NCBI RefSeq assembly: GCF_032118995.1
Contig: NC_092661.1
Location: 1,366,501 to 1,430,500, forward strand
Direction: 5' to 3'
Source: Asterias amurensis
Taxonomy: Eukaryota > Echinodermata > Asteroidea > Forcipulatida > Asteriidae
DNA length: 64,000 nt
A program made the position numbers and the translations under genes. Below are positions 28,317 to 40,411 of the stretch, piece by piece; within the stretch, counting starts at the first letter, position 1; the number at the start of each line of letters is the position of its first letter. A model generated the notes under the pieces. The model searched no databases. It saw nothing but the letters and a program-made list of their open reading frames with translations, and was not told the origin of the DNA.

Positions 28317-31300
28317 ATGAGTCGGAGAAGGTCTAGGACAGACAGCGGCGAGATGGAAGTGGACATGGACAAACTGAGGAGGCGCCGTGCCAGTGCCTTC
28401 ATCATCCCCAAAGATGGCGGCTGGGGATGGGTTGTCTGCCTAGCCTCGCTATGGACTAACGGCACCATCTTTGGTATTATTAACTCATTCGGTGTCATGT
28501 ATGAGAAGATCTACGAAGAGGTCGAGGGAGCCAACAACTTCAAGTTGTGTAAGTTGAACTTTTATTTTCTTGTTTATTATAATTATTCATCTACAACAGC
28601 TCCATGGCCTAACCATTTACATGTAGGGCTCTTATTCCCCCCATGGCTTAACTTAGGACTAATATCTATTTTAGTATCTCCTATTAGGACTAGACTATAG
28701 ACTAGACTAAGTTTAGGAGTATGGCACTAGTCCTATGTCGACACCCTGGTCCCGCATGCTAGCCACTGCACACGTTTATGATGGGGCCAACCCTCGACAA
28801 CGCAGCCCCATTGGTTTTATATCTCGCTCGACTAAACGATTAAAACTTGAGCCGAGGTTAAAGTTTAAAATGATTTATGTAACCATGGCGGAAATCAGTC
28901 GTTAGTGATGTTCTAGCTTCAGTTCTGACAGTTTATACACGAAGAATTCCAGTCATATTAATAGGGGGCCCGCACAAGGGAAAGGGTTCGCCAGTTATTC
29001 TCTAGGGTCTTCACCAGTTTGTCTAGAACACCCATGGCGCCTTGTTGAACACCCAAGGTGGATAATGTGCGAATTATAAGTCTAAATTTTTAATAGGGGG
29101 TTTTCACCATTATTTTCTAAGTGGACTCTTGTGGAAAAGTTTTCTTTTTCATGCACTTTTATGAATATAAAATTCTCCATAAGAGATTGTGGCGTTAGTG
29201 TAAACCAACACCCTTTTACTATGGAAATTTCCACTGAATTCCAAAGTTCCAAATTTCAATTGGGCACATTGGGGGGGGGGGGGGGTACGTGCCCCCCGCG
29301 GCACCCTCCCCCAAGATACGCCATCACTGATTTCGAGATAAGTTGACAGCATACTTATTTACTCTTTAGTATTCGTTTAGGTTTAGGCAAATTTGCATGT
29401 ATGGGCCTCCCCCTACACCCAAACCAGCTTCAGAGCACTATTAGTGTGAAAGGCACTGGACACCTTTGGTAATTTATTGTCAAAGACCAATATTTTCACT
29501 TGGCGTATTTCAACATTTGCCTAAAATGACGAACCAGTGAAGATTTTGGTTCAATAATTGGTCATCGAAGTTGCCACCTTGCTACACAAATTGTGTATTT
29601 CATATGCCTATACAAAAAGGGCTTCAGGCATGGAAAGTTTTTTTTATGATTAATTGAGTGATTAATTAATTAACCAAAAACTACGTTACGAGGGAGCCGT
29701 TTCTCACAATGTCTTATAATATCAACATAGCTCTCTCCTTTGCTCATTGCCGAATAAGTTTTAATGCTAACAATTATTTTGATAAAATTAATACAAGGGT
29801 GTCCATTACCTCAAAAACCCTGATACAATTAGGCCCAAAAGAAGTTGTTATCCTTAGTTTGTGTGGAGTGCCTAAACAGTCAACTGACAAGTTTTTTTTT
29901 TCTCATACCATGCCCGTGTGTGAACTTTCTTGGTCAATAAACGATTACTGCTGATGAGTGAGGTCACACGAAAATGCCCAGGGTATCCGTGGAACGCGCG
30001 TGTGAAGCCGATGTCAAATAAACCATCATTAAACCCCGGGTTCAAGATAGTGGTTAGAGGCACTGTTCACTGTTGGCAAGTGCTCAAAATATTTCTGGTA
30101 ACATAAAAACTTACTTGCTTACGAGCAATGGAGAGCTGTATCAAACATTGAGGTTTATATAAAACATTGTGAGGAACGGCTGCCTCTGAAGTAATGTAGT
30201 TTAAAGGAGGTAATGTCTCACTCAACTATTAAGAATCAGGCCTGAAGTCTTTTTAAGGCATCTGAAGCACACAAGGAGTGATGTCGATGACCAATTGAGT
30301 CCAAATTTTCCCAGGTTGATATTTTATGCATGTTGGGATACACCATACACCCAGTGTATGAGATAAATATTGGTAGTCCCTTTTAACAGTTACAAATAGT
30401 GTCCAATGCCTTTAAGCCACATAACGATCCCGAATTTTCTGCAGCGTGGGGATCCAATGATAAGTCATACAATAATTAACGACTCTACCAATTTTATGAT
30501 ATCCTCACTAAAACAATTCGTCTGCCCTTCACAGCAAGACCTTTGAACAGTAATCACTATCCTTGTACATGTGTATAGATAAACATTTAGATCATTTGCG
30601 TCACTCTGACGTCATAACTGTCACGTGATCGAATGATAGCCCCATTTAATTTAGTGATGCCGAGTGGTACAATAAAATCGTAGCCAATCTATAATGTGCA
30701 CCAGCCTTGACCCCTTTTCAAAATCTGAGTGATGCTGTTAAAGTGAACAAATATTTATTTTGTCCAATTCGGGACTATCGCTGCACTGTAATGTGAAACC
30801 AATGTGCTCTGAGAGAATAACGATGCATGTCAAAATTGTTTGTCGTGTGAACAGTTGACATTTTCAGGCCAAAGAATAATCATCTTTCAACTGTAGTAGA
30901 TAAAGGACCTATTTCTGCCGCCAGAATCTTCCACAAAGCTTAAAGGCACTGAACACCTTTGGTTATTGTCACTTTATAGTTTTTCACAACATAAAATGCA
31001 TAATAACAGTCTGTGAAAATGTTGGGTTCAATCGGTCATCGAAGAAAATCATGAAAGACAAATCATGAAAGACTCTTCTAGGGTCGAAACGTCAGGCCTT
31101 TAACTGTTTTTGAAAGAAAAAAACAGTAACACCCTTGTTGCACAAGTTTCTCTGTGTGCTTTGAGATGCTTGATAAAAAAGCTTCAAACCTGAATTTTTT
31201 TAACATTAATCTTAAATGATAAATAACCTTTTTCTCATATTATTCTAAGTTACTTCAGAAGGAGCTGGTAACAATTATCAAAGGTGTCCAGCCTTTAAGA

Positions 31301-34300
31301 AAATCCCTAAAATTGGCTCTCAAATTGTGTAATATAGAATATGAGGGTCCACACCCGAAATCTTCAAGGGACAGAGTTTCCTGCCACATCGGCCGTAAAA
31401 AAAAAGATCATACGAGGACATCATTGATTGGCGCAACCAGCAAACAATACACTATTGTGTTTCATGTAATAAAGTAACTAATCGTTTTATCATTGTATTA
31501 TAATCCGTATTAGGATAGCACTTTACATAGAGATTACAATGTCGTTATATGCAAATATCTGATATGAGTTTACGCCCCCTCCATCACAAGCCACGCCTAC
31601 TTGGTATTTTTCCACTTGGCTCGAGAATTTCATAAACTCAGTGCAAAGATTTTCTGAAACCTTTGTTTGCGTCTATTTTTCAAGCGCCTTATTTTGGGTA
31701 AATACCAATAGTGTCCAGCGCCTTTAAATGGTTCCTTTCTATTATACCGAGGTGCTTTCAAGTTCACGTTATCGTGTATAGCATGACCTACAACATGTCC
31801 TCTTTGTCCGGGTAAACTGTTGTTAAGGAACACACCAGAAAGTTATACAAATTTCGGTCAAATTAGTAGGCCTTGACCCCCCCCCCCCCAAAGTTACGCC
31901 ACTGTTCCAGAGCTTTCTGTAAAAAAAAGCACGTAATCACACAATTTACAACAATTCCAGCACATCCTTAAAATAATCTTTTGTCTAGTTGTAGAAACTC
32001 GAGTTAAAAGCAAACACCCAGATTAAATTTAAGTGTTTATTCAACTTCAGCAAAAAAAGCCAACACACCAAACTTGTTCTTAATGTCAATAAACTTCATT
32101 GAGTTTCGAGTATTTTACGGTTGTTTTTTACAAGTTGACGTCGTTTGTTGGAACTATTTCAAGAACCTTGTATAACCACGTTGAGAGATAACGGCCTCTC
32201 AGTGGCGTTTAAAGTCCGATTGGCTAAGTTGTTATGCAGGATTACACACCGATGTTTAAAAATACATTGTCCAATTTCAAAGAGTTTCTTGACCCATTGA
32301 TCCAACAATTGTTATCAAAATATATTGTTGAAGGTATTTCTTCTTAATATCAAAAACAAGAAAGAACTCAGCCACGTGGTACATGTAAATTTCAATGGTA
32401 ATCTTATGTGGTGAGGAAAGAATCATTTGTGTGTTCAGTTATGAAGTTGGGCCGGGATACCAGCTCGGCCCTCTAGTGGTGAAACAAGTCTTTGTGCTTA
32501 CTGGTTTAAAGCTATAATATCCTGAATAGCTGACGTCACAATGTGAGGCTAATGAATTATACTTTACACAAGTCTTGAGCGTACGTCCAGAACCGTACTA
32601 TATTACGTTTGACCTCAGTTGATTTCACACGAAGATTCGCAGTTAAATCCTAGAAGTACATACACGTTATATATTACATAAAATAAAACAACACGCTGCA
32701 GCTTGTTCAACTTTGGTCGAGGCTAAATCATTCCACATCAAAGGAGATAAAGCAATGATTGTTCTTTTCCTTGTTCTATTCTGCAGCATGGGCAGCCTCA
32801 CTCTGTTCCGGTCTGACCTTCATGCTTTCACCCGTCTCCAGTATCCTTACGGACCGGATCGGCTGCCGAGCAGCCGGAGTTATCGGAGGAGCCCTGGCGT
32901 GTGGCGGTATGATCGCCAGCTCTTTCGTAACCCGGATCGAACTTCTCTACCTAACGTACGGCGTCATGGTGGGTTCCGGTTTCTCCATAGCGTACACCCC
33001 ATCACTGGTCATCCTGGGTCACTACTTCCGGAAGAGGATAGGTCTGGCAAACGGACTCGTGACCTTTGGGAGTGGTGTCTTTACCATCGTACTGCCCATC
33101 GGGTTGAAGGCGATTCTAGAGAGCATCGGGTTGCCGAACACGCTACGGGTCCTAGCCGGGTTGGCCTTTATCATGACGCTGGGGGCGATAGCCTTCCGGC
33201 CCGTACCACTTCCGGCAAACTTTGACCTTAAGATATTGGAGAGCTTAGCAGAGTCGGCACCGCACGGGAAGCCCGCCCTCAAGAACCTGTTTGGGCTGAT
33301 GGATCTGCTTGATTTGCACGTCTGGAAGAAGAGGAACTATAGGATATGGGCAATCGGAGTGCCAGTAGCGGTACTGGGATACTTTGTTCCTTTTGTTCAT
33401 TTGGTAAGTCAACTTAATTTTGTTTTGAAACAATGGATGTGCCCAAATAACTGCTCACAATATTGGCCAATGAGCAACCATGTTTCGACCTCCAGCCTAG
33501 ATAGGGGGCCCTGCTCAAAATGACGTCATGTGCATAATGGTAAACACAGAACAATGCTTGACAGGCCAATGAACTGTCGAGAATGAGACCTTGATACTGT
33601 TACGATTATCAAGTGCATTAAAGTGCTTTCTCGTGAAGACGAGCAGAGTATACTGATCGAAACGTCGAGGCCAAACCGGCTCTTTCAAAATAGTTTCATT
33701 GTACCCGCAAGTTTACTATTATGTTATAGTTTAGCCTTGCACTAAAGTCGTTATGTTTAATTCACCAGATAAAACATGTCAACCAACTCGAGCTCGGCGG
33801 CAACCCGGCCGTCTTGATCACGTGCATCGGGGCCACTTCCGGTCTTGCCCGCCTCGTCTTCGGTCGCCTAATCGACTCGCCAAAGGTCAACAGAATCTAC
33901 CTTCAGCAAATTTCCTTCCTGGTCATCGGCGTGACCTCTACACTACTTCCGGTGGTCAGGAACTTCTATGCTCTTGCTCTGATGCTGTCGTTCATGGGGA
34001 TATTCGACGGCTGTTTTGTGATGCTGATCGGACCGATTGCTCTTGACGTGGCTGGGCCTGAAGACGCCTCCAAGGCCCTTGGGTTTCTCTTCTTCATGAT
34101 GTCGTTTCCGATGACGGCTGGACCACCAATAGCAGGTACAACGTTTGAAACAAGTTTGGGTCGTTTATAGATTGGTCAATTTTCCAATAATTAAAGACTG
34201 TAAAAACTTGCCCTCATGCATGTGTATTCTATGGAGTTTTACGTTTCAACCGTTCAAAGGCGATCTTGTGGTTAGTGTTTGTTTGAATATCAGTTATTTT

Positions 34301-35086
34301 GTCGGTACATGTCTCAATTTTTGCACCGGAACACAATCAAGCGATCTGTCAGAAGAAGCAGAAAATGGTGCGGTCATTTTTGTCTTGAACATTCTTCATG
34401 CCTATATACATGTAACAGGTACCTTGCTCGCTGGGATAGTAAATACAATTGCGCTCTAAAAGGGCAACAGTTTGTGGAATGAAGTTTTTCATCATGCTGC
34501 GCGAAAATACGATGCCAATTTACCATAATAAAATGTTCATATTTTGTTGTTTATTATAGGATTCATCTATGATAAACTGCAAGACTACACGCTAGCGTTT
34601 CTCCTCGCTGGGGCGCCCCCAATCATCGGTGCCTGCATCCTCTTTTTCGTGCAATTGGAAAAGCCCGACGACGACACGCCGCTTGATGACGTCAGCGTGG
34701 AAGAAGACACAACCGAACAATCCCGAACCCTGCTGACCAACTCGGAGACCGATGATTCGCTTGAGTACTCGCCGTACGCACGGAGGAAAATCACGGTACT
34801 GGAGAGCGGCGCGAACGCGCTGCCAGCCATGGGGGAAGAGGGGATTCTTCCACGGCCTATTCTCTCCGGAAAGAACGGTGACTTGCCGAGAAACGTTTCG
34901 TCCCCCGCACTGCTGCTCAGCGAGCGGTCTGGGCTCAACGGAGTACCGGGGATGAACGGCAAGATGCCCCGCATGGGCCGGCGGGTCACGTACGGTGAAG
35001 TTGTTTTCCATGGAGAAATTGAAAACTTGAGGCCGTTACCGAATCCGACAAGACTGTTAGTATCGGAAAAGGTTTCAGTGGTTTAA
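28317..35086 (+). CDS. SLC16A10-like: MCT8/MCT10-like membrane transporter (SLC16 family)
   Basis: SLC16 carriers are 12-helix MFS proteins of the plasma membrane. The MCT8/MCT10 branch carries thyroid hormones and aromatic amino acids in vertebrates. Exons: 28317-28548, 32787-33403, 33769-34135, 34560-35086 (TAA). Phases match and the sum is 581 codons including stop. An in-frame TGA at 28257-28259 precedes the first ATG. Signatures: family motif DGGWGWVV (residues 33-40), FTRIELLYLTYG-type loop, YTPSLVILGHYFRKRIGLANG, RIWAIGVPVAVLGYFVPFVHL, CIGATSGLARLVFG, SFPMTAGPPIAG and LAGAPPIIGACILFF. The last three closely match MCT8/MCT10. Arg311 and Asp363, 52 residues apart, match the charged pair of helices 8 and 10 known from MCT8, and His282 also matches. 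The N tail is basic (RRRR) and the C tail acidic (PDDDTPLDD, VEEDTTEQ). Substrate cannot be told from sequence. MCT8/10 pro-orthologue is the best guess. Confidence 0.88.
29448..29810. mobile_element. Family A hairpin MITE
   Basis: 'gaaaggcactggacacctt' at the left, 'gggagccgtttctcacaatg' inside and 'gggtgtccattacctcaaa' at the right. Right end decayed. Confidence 0.7.
30055..30415. mobile_element. Family A hairpin MITE
   Basis: Starts 'agaggcactgttcactgttg' and ends 'tagtgtccaatgccttta'. 'aaaacattgtgaggaacggc' marks the same internal block as other copies. Confidence 0.75.
30939..31299. mobile_element. Family A hairpin MITE
   Basis: Starts 'cttaaaggcactgaacacct' and ends 'aaggtgtccagcctttaag'. 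Internal 'caatcggtcatcgaag' present. A short segment 'ctagggtcgaaacgtcaggc' interrupts the usual sequence. Confidence 0.75.
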
Positions 35087-36832
35087 GTAACAGTTAAACA
35101 GAAGTATAACACTATCGTGAACTTATAAAACCAGACACGCCATTCAGGTCCTGGCGGATTGATGGAGATGTCACCGCAAGGTTCCCATCCCACCGTTATC
35201 AGCATCGAGGGTATGGTTCAAAGAGTGAAGCCCGAATGTGAATTCGATACTTGTTTGGACGTCGTAATAATTCGCACAAATTAATAACAATCTTTGGACA
35301 CTCATCTACTTATCGTTTTAAACGGGTTACATGTAAAAAGGTATTGCTCTGTGTTTCATTTCGTTTGACTTGTCCCTTGGTTATCTTCAATATTATACTT
35401 TCTTTTTAAGTACCCTTAGTCCTGCTTTGCAGATATTGGGCCATTTCAACATATAGATCAGATAATAGTTGTAAGCTATTAATTGAACAACTCAATTATA
35501 TTGTAATGAAAATTATGTTCAAATTTAATTATTTATTATTTTCTTTTGTACATTTACAAATTAATTTTGAAACATTTAAAATTCATTACTTGTTACGTTT
35601 TAGATTTTTGACAAATTTTATCTATAGGGCGTTTTCGAAATCACATCTTCAGTTTTGGGCTCCGTTTCAGGTCCCGGCCAGTTAGTTTTTACAAAAAACA
35701 TGCGCTCGTTACGGCAGTTTAGGCGAACGGAGTCTTATGCACTGGAGCCCCAGGCCGTATACGTGGGTTCGAAAAGGCCCTTTTTAATGTCTTCTACGGC
35801 GCCCAAGGCGTCCTCTTTGAGATGATGAAAACTGAAATTTACTTAAAGTGAGTAAAACAGAAAAGGTGATTAAGGACTGGTTTGTAAAATATTTGATGAA
35901 GGTAGTTATGGACAGATTAAGAACCCGGCTTCCAGTAAAGAATGCTTATTTGTTTACAAAGATTTTAAAACAAAATTGATGAGTTCGTATGGTACGTAAA
36001 ATGTTCTGGGTCTTACTCCCAGGCGTGCTACAATGCCTTTAATGTGTAAGGCCCTGACATAATGTTAGTCTGGTTTCAAAAAGTAAGCAAACTGGCAGCA
36101 ATTTTATTTTCTGCACAACCAAATTGCAACTGTCGTAGTGCTTTTCAATGGGAATTGTTTTCTTCGTAACGACCCAAAAAATGGGAATCCTTAAAAATAA
36201 AATCAGGATGGCAGTTTTTAAGCACATTTCAAAAAATTGCAAACTGGCAGATAATGGTTTTCTTGGAAATAATTTGTCATTATCGAAAAGAAATAATTTA
36301 TTAAGATGGCATGGAATGTTATATACAAGGTGTACATTTTCCCCGAACTGCTGGCAGTGTCTTAAGGCCTGAGCCGTTGTCGTAAATCGTGATTTCGAAA
36401 ATAGGCAGGTGCACGTTGCCCACACTAAGCCCAGATTTATGTTGTCAAAGCAGGGCAATGCAAATTCTGTGCATTGGTCGTTTTTCTGGGAAAGATTAAT
36501 TGCCATACCTACCAATTGATTTTGGATAAAACATCAATGCTGAAGTATGGGTAGACTGGTCCCCTGTTATCCGCAATGATAAGGACAGGTGTTGGCTTAA
36601 GTATAATACCGGTCATGTCGCTTTTAACTGCGAATCTGGAACCATGCAAATCCATATGAAATGATGCGAGTTCAATGGTGACTGACGTGGGCTCAACACA
36701 CTAATCTTATCTCTGACGTAATTTACGAGCCTCGAAGTTTGAAATAAGATGTATGTGCAGAAACAGGTCGATCTTAATGTGCTTGCCACCACCACTGCAC
36801 ATACACCTCATGCACATGACGTCATTTGGAGT

Positions 36833-36848
36833 AGCGCCCTCTGGCAGG
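36833..36848 (-). promoter_or_regulatory. CTCF-like core motif outside any recognised element
   Basis: AGCGCCCTCTGGCAGG reads CCTGCCAGAGGGCGCT on the minus strand, a good match to the CTCF core. Two nearby TGACGTCA-type words suggest an open regulatory region. Confidence 0.4.
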
Positions 36849-37472
36849 TATCAAAAGAAGGTAGCGCATTGGCTGAGCCTGTGCGCGCGAGCGTACACAG
36901 TCCATGCACCTGCATCGCGTTTTCCATTTGTTGTATCATAATATTGTTGTTTTACGTTAAGATGGCAGCGGGGTGATGACGTCACTACATTAGGTCCATT
37001 CTTGATGATGATGTACATCCGAATTCTTGAATAAAAATGTTTTGACGGTGATCAAGTCCGTATAATAAATAATTAGGAGTCTTTGTAACCCATGTGTCTG
37101 ATAATCGTTACCGAAGTTGAACCAACCTGTATAAATTTTAACTATAAAAACTTTAAGTACAAAAATTAAGTTGTCAGCACAAATTCCATATTTTTATTTA
37201 ACTTGGCATTGAAAATGAATAGAGAGTTATAAAAATGAATCTTTTTAATGATGAGTATTATTATACGTAATATTGTGCGTAAGGAGAGAGTGTATGATTG
37301 TGTTGCCTTCATGACAATCTCAGACAATCAAGCTTTTGCCAAACAACTTTGATATGGTGCTGCTATGCTATAACGTTTTTTGTTATAGTTTTTTCTTTCC
37401 TTCAATAATTGTCTTCCTGAAAAATCTACGCAAAACTATTTGTATCAATATAAACCACAAGGGACACCGCCA

Positions 37473-37580
37473 ATATAGGGCTAGATAGCCCAGTTGGTAG
37501 AGCGCCGGCACGTTAATCCAGAGGTCGTTGGTTCGAATCCCACTCTAGTCAATTCTTTGTTCAACCCCAAAAATCAAAAC
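37473..37580 (+). mobile_element. tRNA-derived SINE, family I (best-preserved head)
   Basis: The acceptor-like stem GGCTAGA/TCTAGTC still pairs over 7 bp. A box 'agcccagttggtagagc' and B box 'ggttcgaatccc' are intact, but anticodon and T stems have mismatches and a 'tttgttcaaccccaaaa' tail follows. Confidence 0.75.
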
Positions 37581-37794
37581 TATTTGTCGGACTTTGTACT
37601 TAAAATAAAACAGGATTGCCTTTGCAACAAGAGTAAGAGTAATATACCCAAAAGACAGCATCACCTCATGGGGATTGTCTGAAGTTTTATGATACGGTAA
37701 ATCTAAAAACTGGGAGTTTACCCATGTCTCTGGTCCTTTTGGGGCATGTCCCATTTCTGGACCATGCTGAACCCGAAAACGTTTTTTTTAAAGG

Positions 37795-37905
37795 TTTTTT
37801 TATAGTCTTTGGTAAAGGGCACGTCTATTGACGAAATTGTAAATTTGATATTGGAACAATTCCAGGGGCACCGAGGCAATTGCCTCCATTGAAGTATCAC
37901 TATAA
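37795..37905 (-). repeat. Family F element, partial
   Basis: 'ggtaaagggcac', 'ccaggggcaccgaggcaatt' and 'gcctccattgaagtatca' are in reverse order relative to 1776-1955. Confidence 0.55.
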
Positions 37906-39326
37906 AGTATCCTATATTCGATTATGTAACTGGTATAATGTAATAGTTATATTTAAATGCACGTATCTTTCAAACTTTCAAATCCAACCCTTATTTGTAT
38001 TAAAACCAACCGACTAAAGTCCACATTACTCAAGGTGCATTAAGCACATCCTACGTTGCGGATCAGCAGTCAACTTTTAGGCTCCTATTTTAGTGCCCAA
38101 TAATGTTTAACATTTTGCGATTGTTGTTAGTTGTGCATATTGAAATGAAACCCAAAGAATGTAAAAATATAACTAATTTATTTCCCTTATACATCGAGAC
38201 AGTTGTGTCGTGATTTTCGGATGTCTGGTTGTCAGTTTATTTTTGTCGCCCCCTAACCCCCAGCCCCCTCCCCCACCACCACCAAAGAGGGGGGGGGGGG
38301 GGGGGTGAGTTCTCCAATAAATTATATTATAAATTTTCTAAAAACTTGATTTCGAAATGTAGGTGGTTGGGTTGGGTCAATAGAAATATCTTACAAAAAA
38401 GTGAAACACAAACATTTTTAAAGGATTGGGGTGGGGGAGGGGATATGTAAACAAAAAACCACCACGTCAGGGTAATATCTTGCCAGGTTGGGGGGGGGGG
38501 GGGCTAAAACAACATGTGGGGTCCAGGGGGTGGCTCAAGCCCCATGGGTGCGCCGTTACTGCACCCGACAGGGAGATACAACGGTCAATATCCTCTTTTC
38601 TGTTTTAACCTGACTGACCATTGAGGTAGCTAACTGTCAAACTTTGGCACGCTGGAAAATATGGATGACAACTGCAAGCTGGCAGAACATTGAAGTAAAA
38701 TATCGGCTCATTTGAACAATTTCTTTATTCTTCATTTCATAGAGGCAGAGTATAATAGTCTGGATAAATTTGGATCGGATGGATCTGCATGGTACACCGC
38801 CAGTGCAATAGTGTAAAACTGGCATCAACAAAAAAGAGGGCGACAGACTGTTTTACGACTTTAGGAATGTAATGAAAATGGCACGGACACGTCAAAAGGG
38901 GGCGTTGTTCATAAAGTGACGTCATCCTCATTAGCATAGCATAGTTGTGGAAACAGTCAACATGGACGTCAATCGTTAAAAAATAAAATTGTTTTTAACG
39001 AGTCGTAAATTATGGCAGGAGAGACTTGCACTTTGTGTCAACAAATTACGAGGAAAAGAGACACGAACAGGCCGTGATGCTCGACTGTACGACGGCAGTA
39101 AATCGGTGGATTCTTTAGACGAACAAGATGCTGACTGGGGGAGCATATTCGTATCCTTTTTTCCCGTTTGGTTTCAACTTGCCGTGTGTGGTCAGAAACC
39201 CTGCCGTACAGAGCGCCGCCAGTCTCCGTCCGTTTCGCCACTGCCACTCACGACACTAGACTGCGGCCGCTGTTGTCCGGTAATGCGAATAAAATTTAAA
39301 CTAACGTTTGTCAATCTTAGATTGAT

Positions 39327-39356
39327 CATGGAGGAACATGTTCGTGTTCCTCCATG
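39327..39356. repeat. Perfect 12-bp stem hairpin
   Basis: CATGGAGGAACA and its exact complement are separated by a 6-nt loop. Outer 'gatcat' words extend the symmetry imperfectly. Confidence 0.85.
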
Positions 39357-39544
39357 GTCTGATCATGTTCTGTTTTAGGAAGCTAAACTTTGTTTATTCT
39401 TTTTAATCTTTGGTGTGTTTACACTTTTTTAACAATAGTACAATGTGCCAGCAAACAAATAATTAAATGAACTTTGTTTAAATTAATTTAAACTTTTTAA
39501 ATTAAAGTGTTGATGTTGAATGTGTTACTGGACCGGCAAAATTA

Positions 39545-39705
39545 ATACTATTTTTCAATTTCATATCGATACTGAAAATCATATCGAATGAAAAAGTTGT
39601 GGTGCCATACGGAAACTTTTCCAAATGATTTAGTTAAATGAGATACTATTTTATTTCTTATCAAATGAAAAAGTGGTGGCAGGATACAGAAACTTTTCTG
39701 AAATA
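39545..39705. mobile_element. Hairpin MITE, family C, diverged
   Basis: 'cgaatgaaaaagttgtggtg' and 'gccatacggaaacttttcc', with a second 'aaatgaaaaagtggtggcag' block. Related to 7057-7189. Confidence 0.6.
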
Positions 39706-39741
39706 CATATTTGATGTTTACAATACAACATCAATCAATCA

Positions 39742-39862
39742 AAGGGCACCCTATGATGAAATTGCAAATTTGTACTGGAGTATTTCAAGGGCACCAAGGC
39801 AATGACCAGGGGACACGGAGGCAATCGCCTTCGTTGCCGCCGTGAAGTATCAGGCCTGTTCC
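39742..39862 (-). repeat. Family F element
   Basis: 'aaagggcaccctatgatga', 'agggcaccaaggcaatgacc' and 'gaggcaatcgccttcgttg'. Confidence 0.6.
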
Positions 39863-40280
39863 ATTATTAAACTTTAAGTACCGCTACCGGTATTGCATGC
39901 TTTTTTCCCCATTGGGGTTTTCCATCCACCACATCTTGTTTCCTATTTGCATTTCTATTCATAGACGCTTGCGCTAAGTGTTATAAGTATGATGAAATAT
40001 ACATTATTAAAATTTAAAAAAATCATAGTTAAAAATAACAATAATTATAAGAAGACACAAATTGATATATTTTTTTAAATAAATAAATGTAAGCACATTT
40101 TATGTAAATAAATAATATAATAATTCCAGCTACTTTTATCCCTAGATTATCCCTTTTATCCACACAGCGTTATAAGTTGTTCCTCATACAATTTTTATTC
40201 TTATTAGCATTAAAAAAACAAAAAGCCATAAAATATCCTTGCACGTACGTAAGTCTTTGTTAGTGAGATGAGACAAGTGT

Positions 40281-40411
40281 GTTACCATGGTAACCACCCA
40301 GGAATTGCTCTACAGAGCTATTATTATATCTAATTATGGCATTCAACTGTCAAGGTAACATTTATCAGTACACTTTCTCAGCCTGACTTAGTACTTTGTA
40401 ACCATGGCAAC
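40281..40411 (+). promoter_or_regulatory. Pair of RFX X-box motifs upstream of CEP126
   Basis: GTTACCATGGTAAC (40281-40294) and GTAACCATGGCAAC (40398-40411) both fit the X-box consensus GTNRCC-N(0-3)-RGYAAC. RFX factors switch on ciliary genes through this motif. The pair lies 2.8-2.9 kb before the CEP126 start codon, and the true promoter position is unknown. Confidence 0.5.

Larger units (their letters stand above)
28549..32786. other. 4.2-kb transporter intron 1, mostly mobile-element remains
   Basis: Holds a family E hairpin (about 28630-28745), three family A hairpins (29448-29810, 30055-30415, 30939-31299), a family A end (31685-31730), a poly-G/C stretch at 29271-29298 and a CTCF-like word at 32468-32479 (gccctctagtgg, minus strand). 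No coding exon recognised. Confidence 0.6.

Noticed and set aside
32713..33225. 170-codon open frame inside the transporter exon
   Set aside because: Wrong frame. The SLC16 frame is fixed by family motifs and splice phases.
33630..33690. 'gacgagcagag...gatcgaaacgtc' as a Penelope-like or ribozyme-bearing element (similar words near 31080, 49135, 51957, 52730)
   Set aside because: The words recur and may be element ends, but I could not define borders, a hammerhead fold or a GIY-YIG/RT coding remnant.
34585..35011. Minus-strand open frames of 134 and 139 codons
   Set aside because: Shadows of the GC-rich last transporter exon.
37478..37552. Possible functional tRNA gene
   Set aside because: The acceptor stem pairs, but anticodon and T stems have mismatches and the SINE tail follows. 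Sister copies at 11598, 15203 and 25648 show it is a SINE head.
38989..39378. 129-codon open frame
   Set aside because: No recognisable domain, ends in a hairpin repeat, and a different frame would be needed for a protein starting at the nearby ATG. Treated only as possible leader exon.
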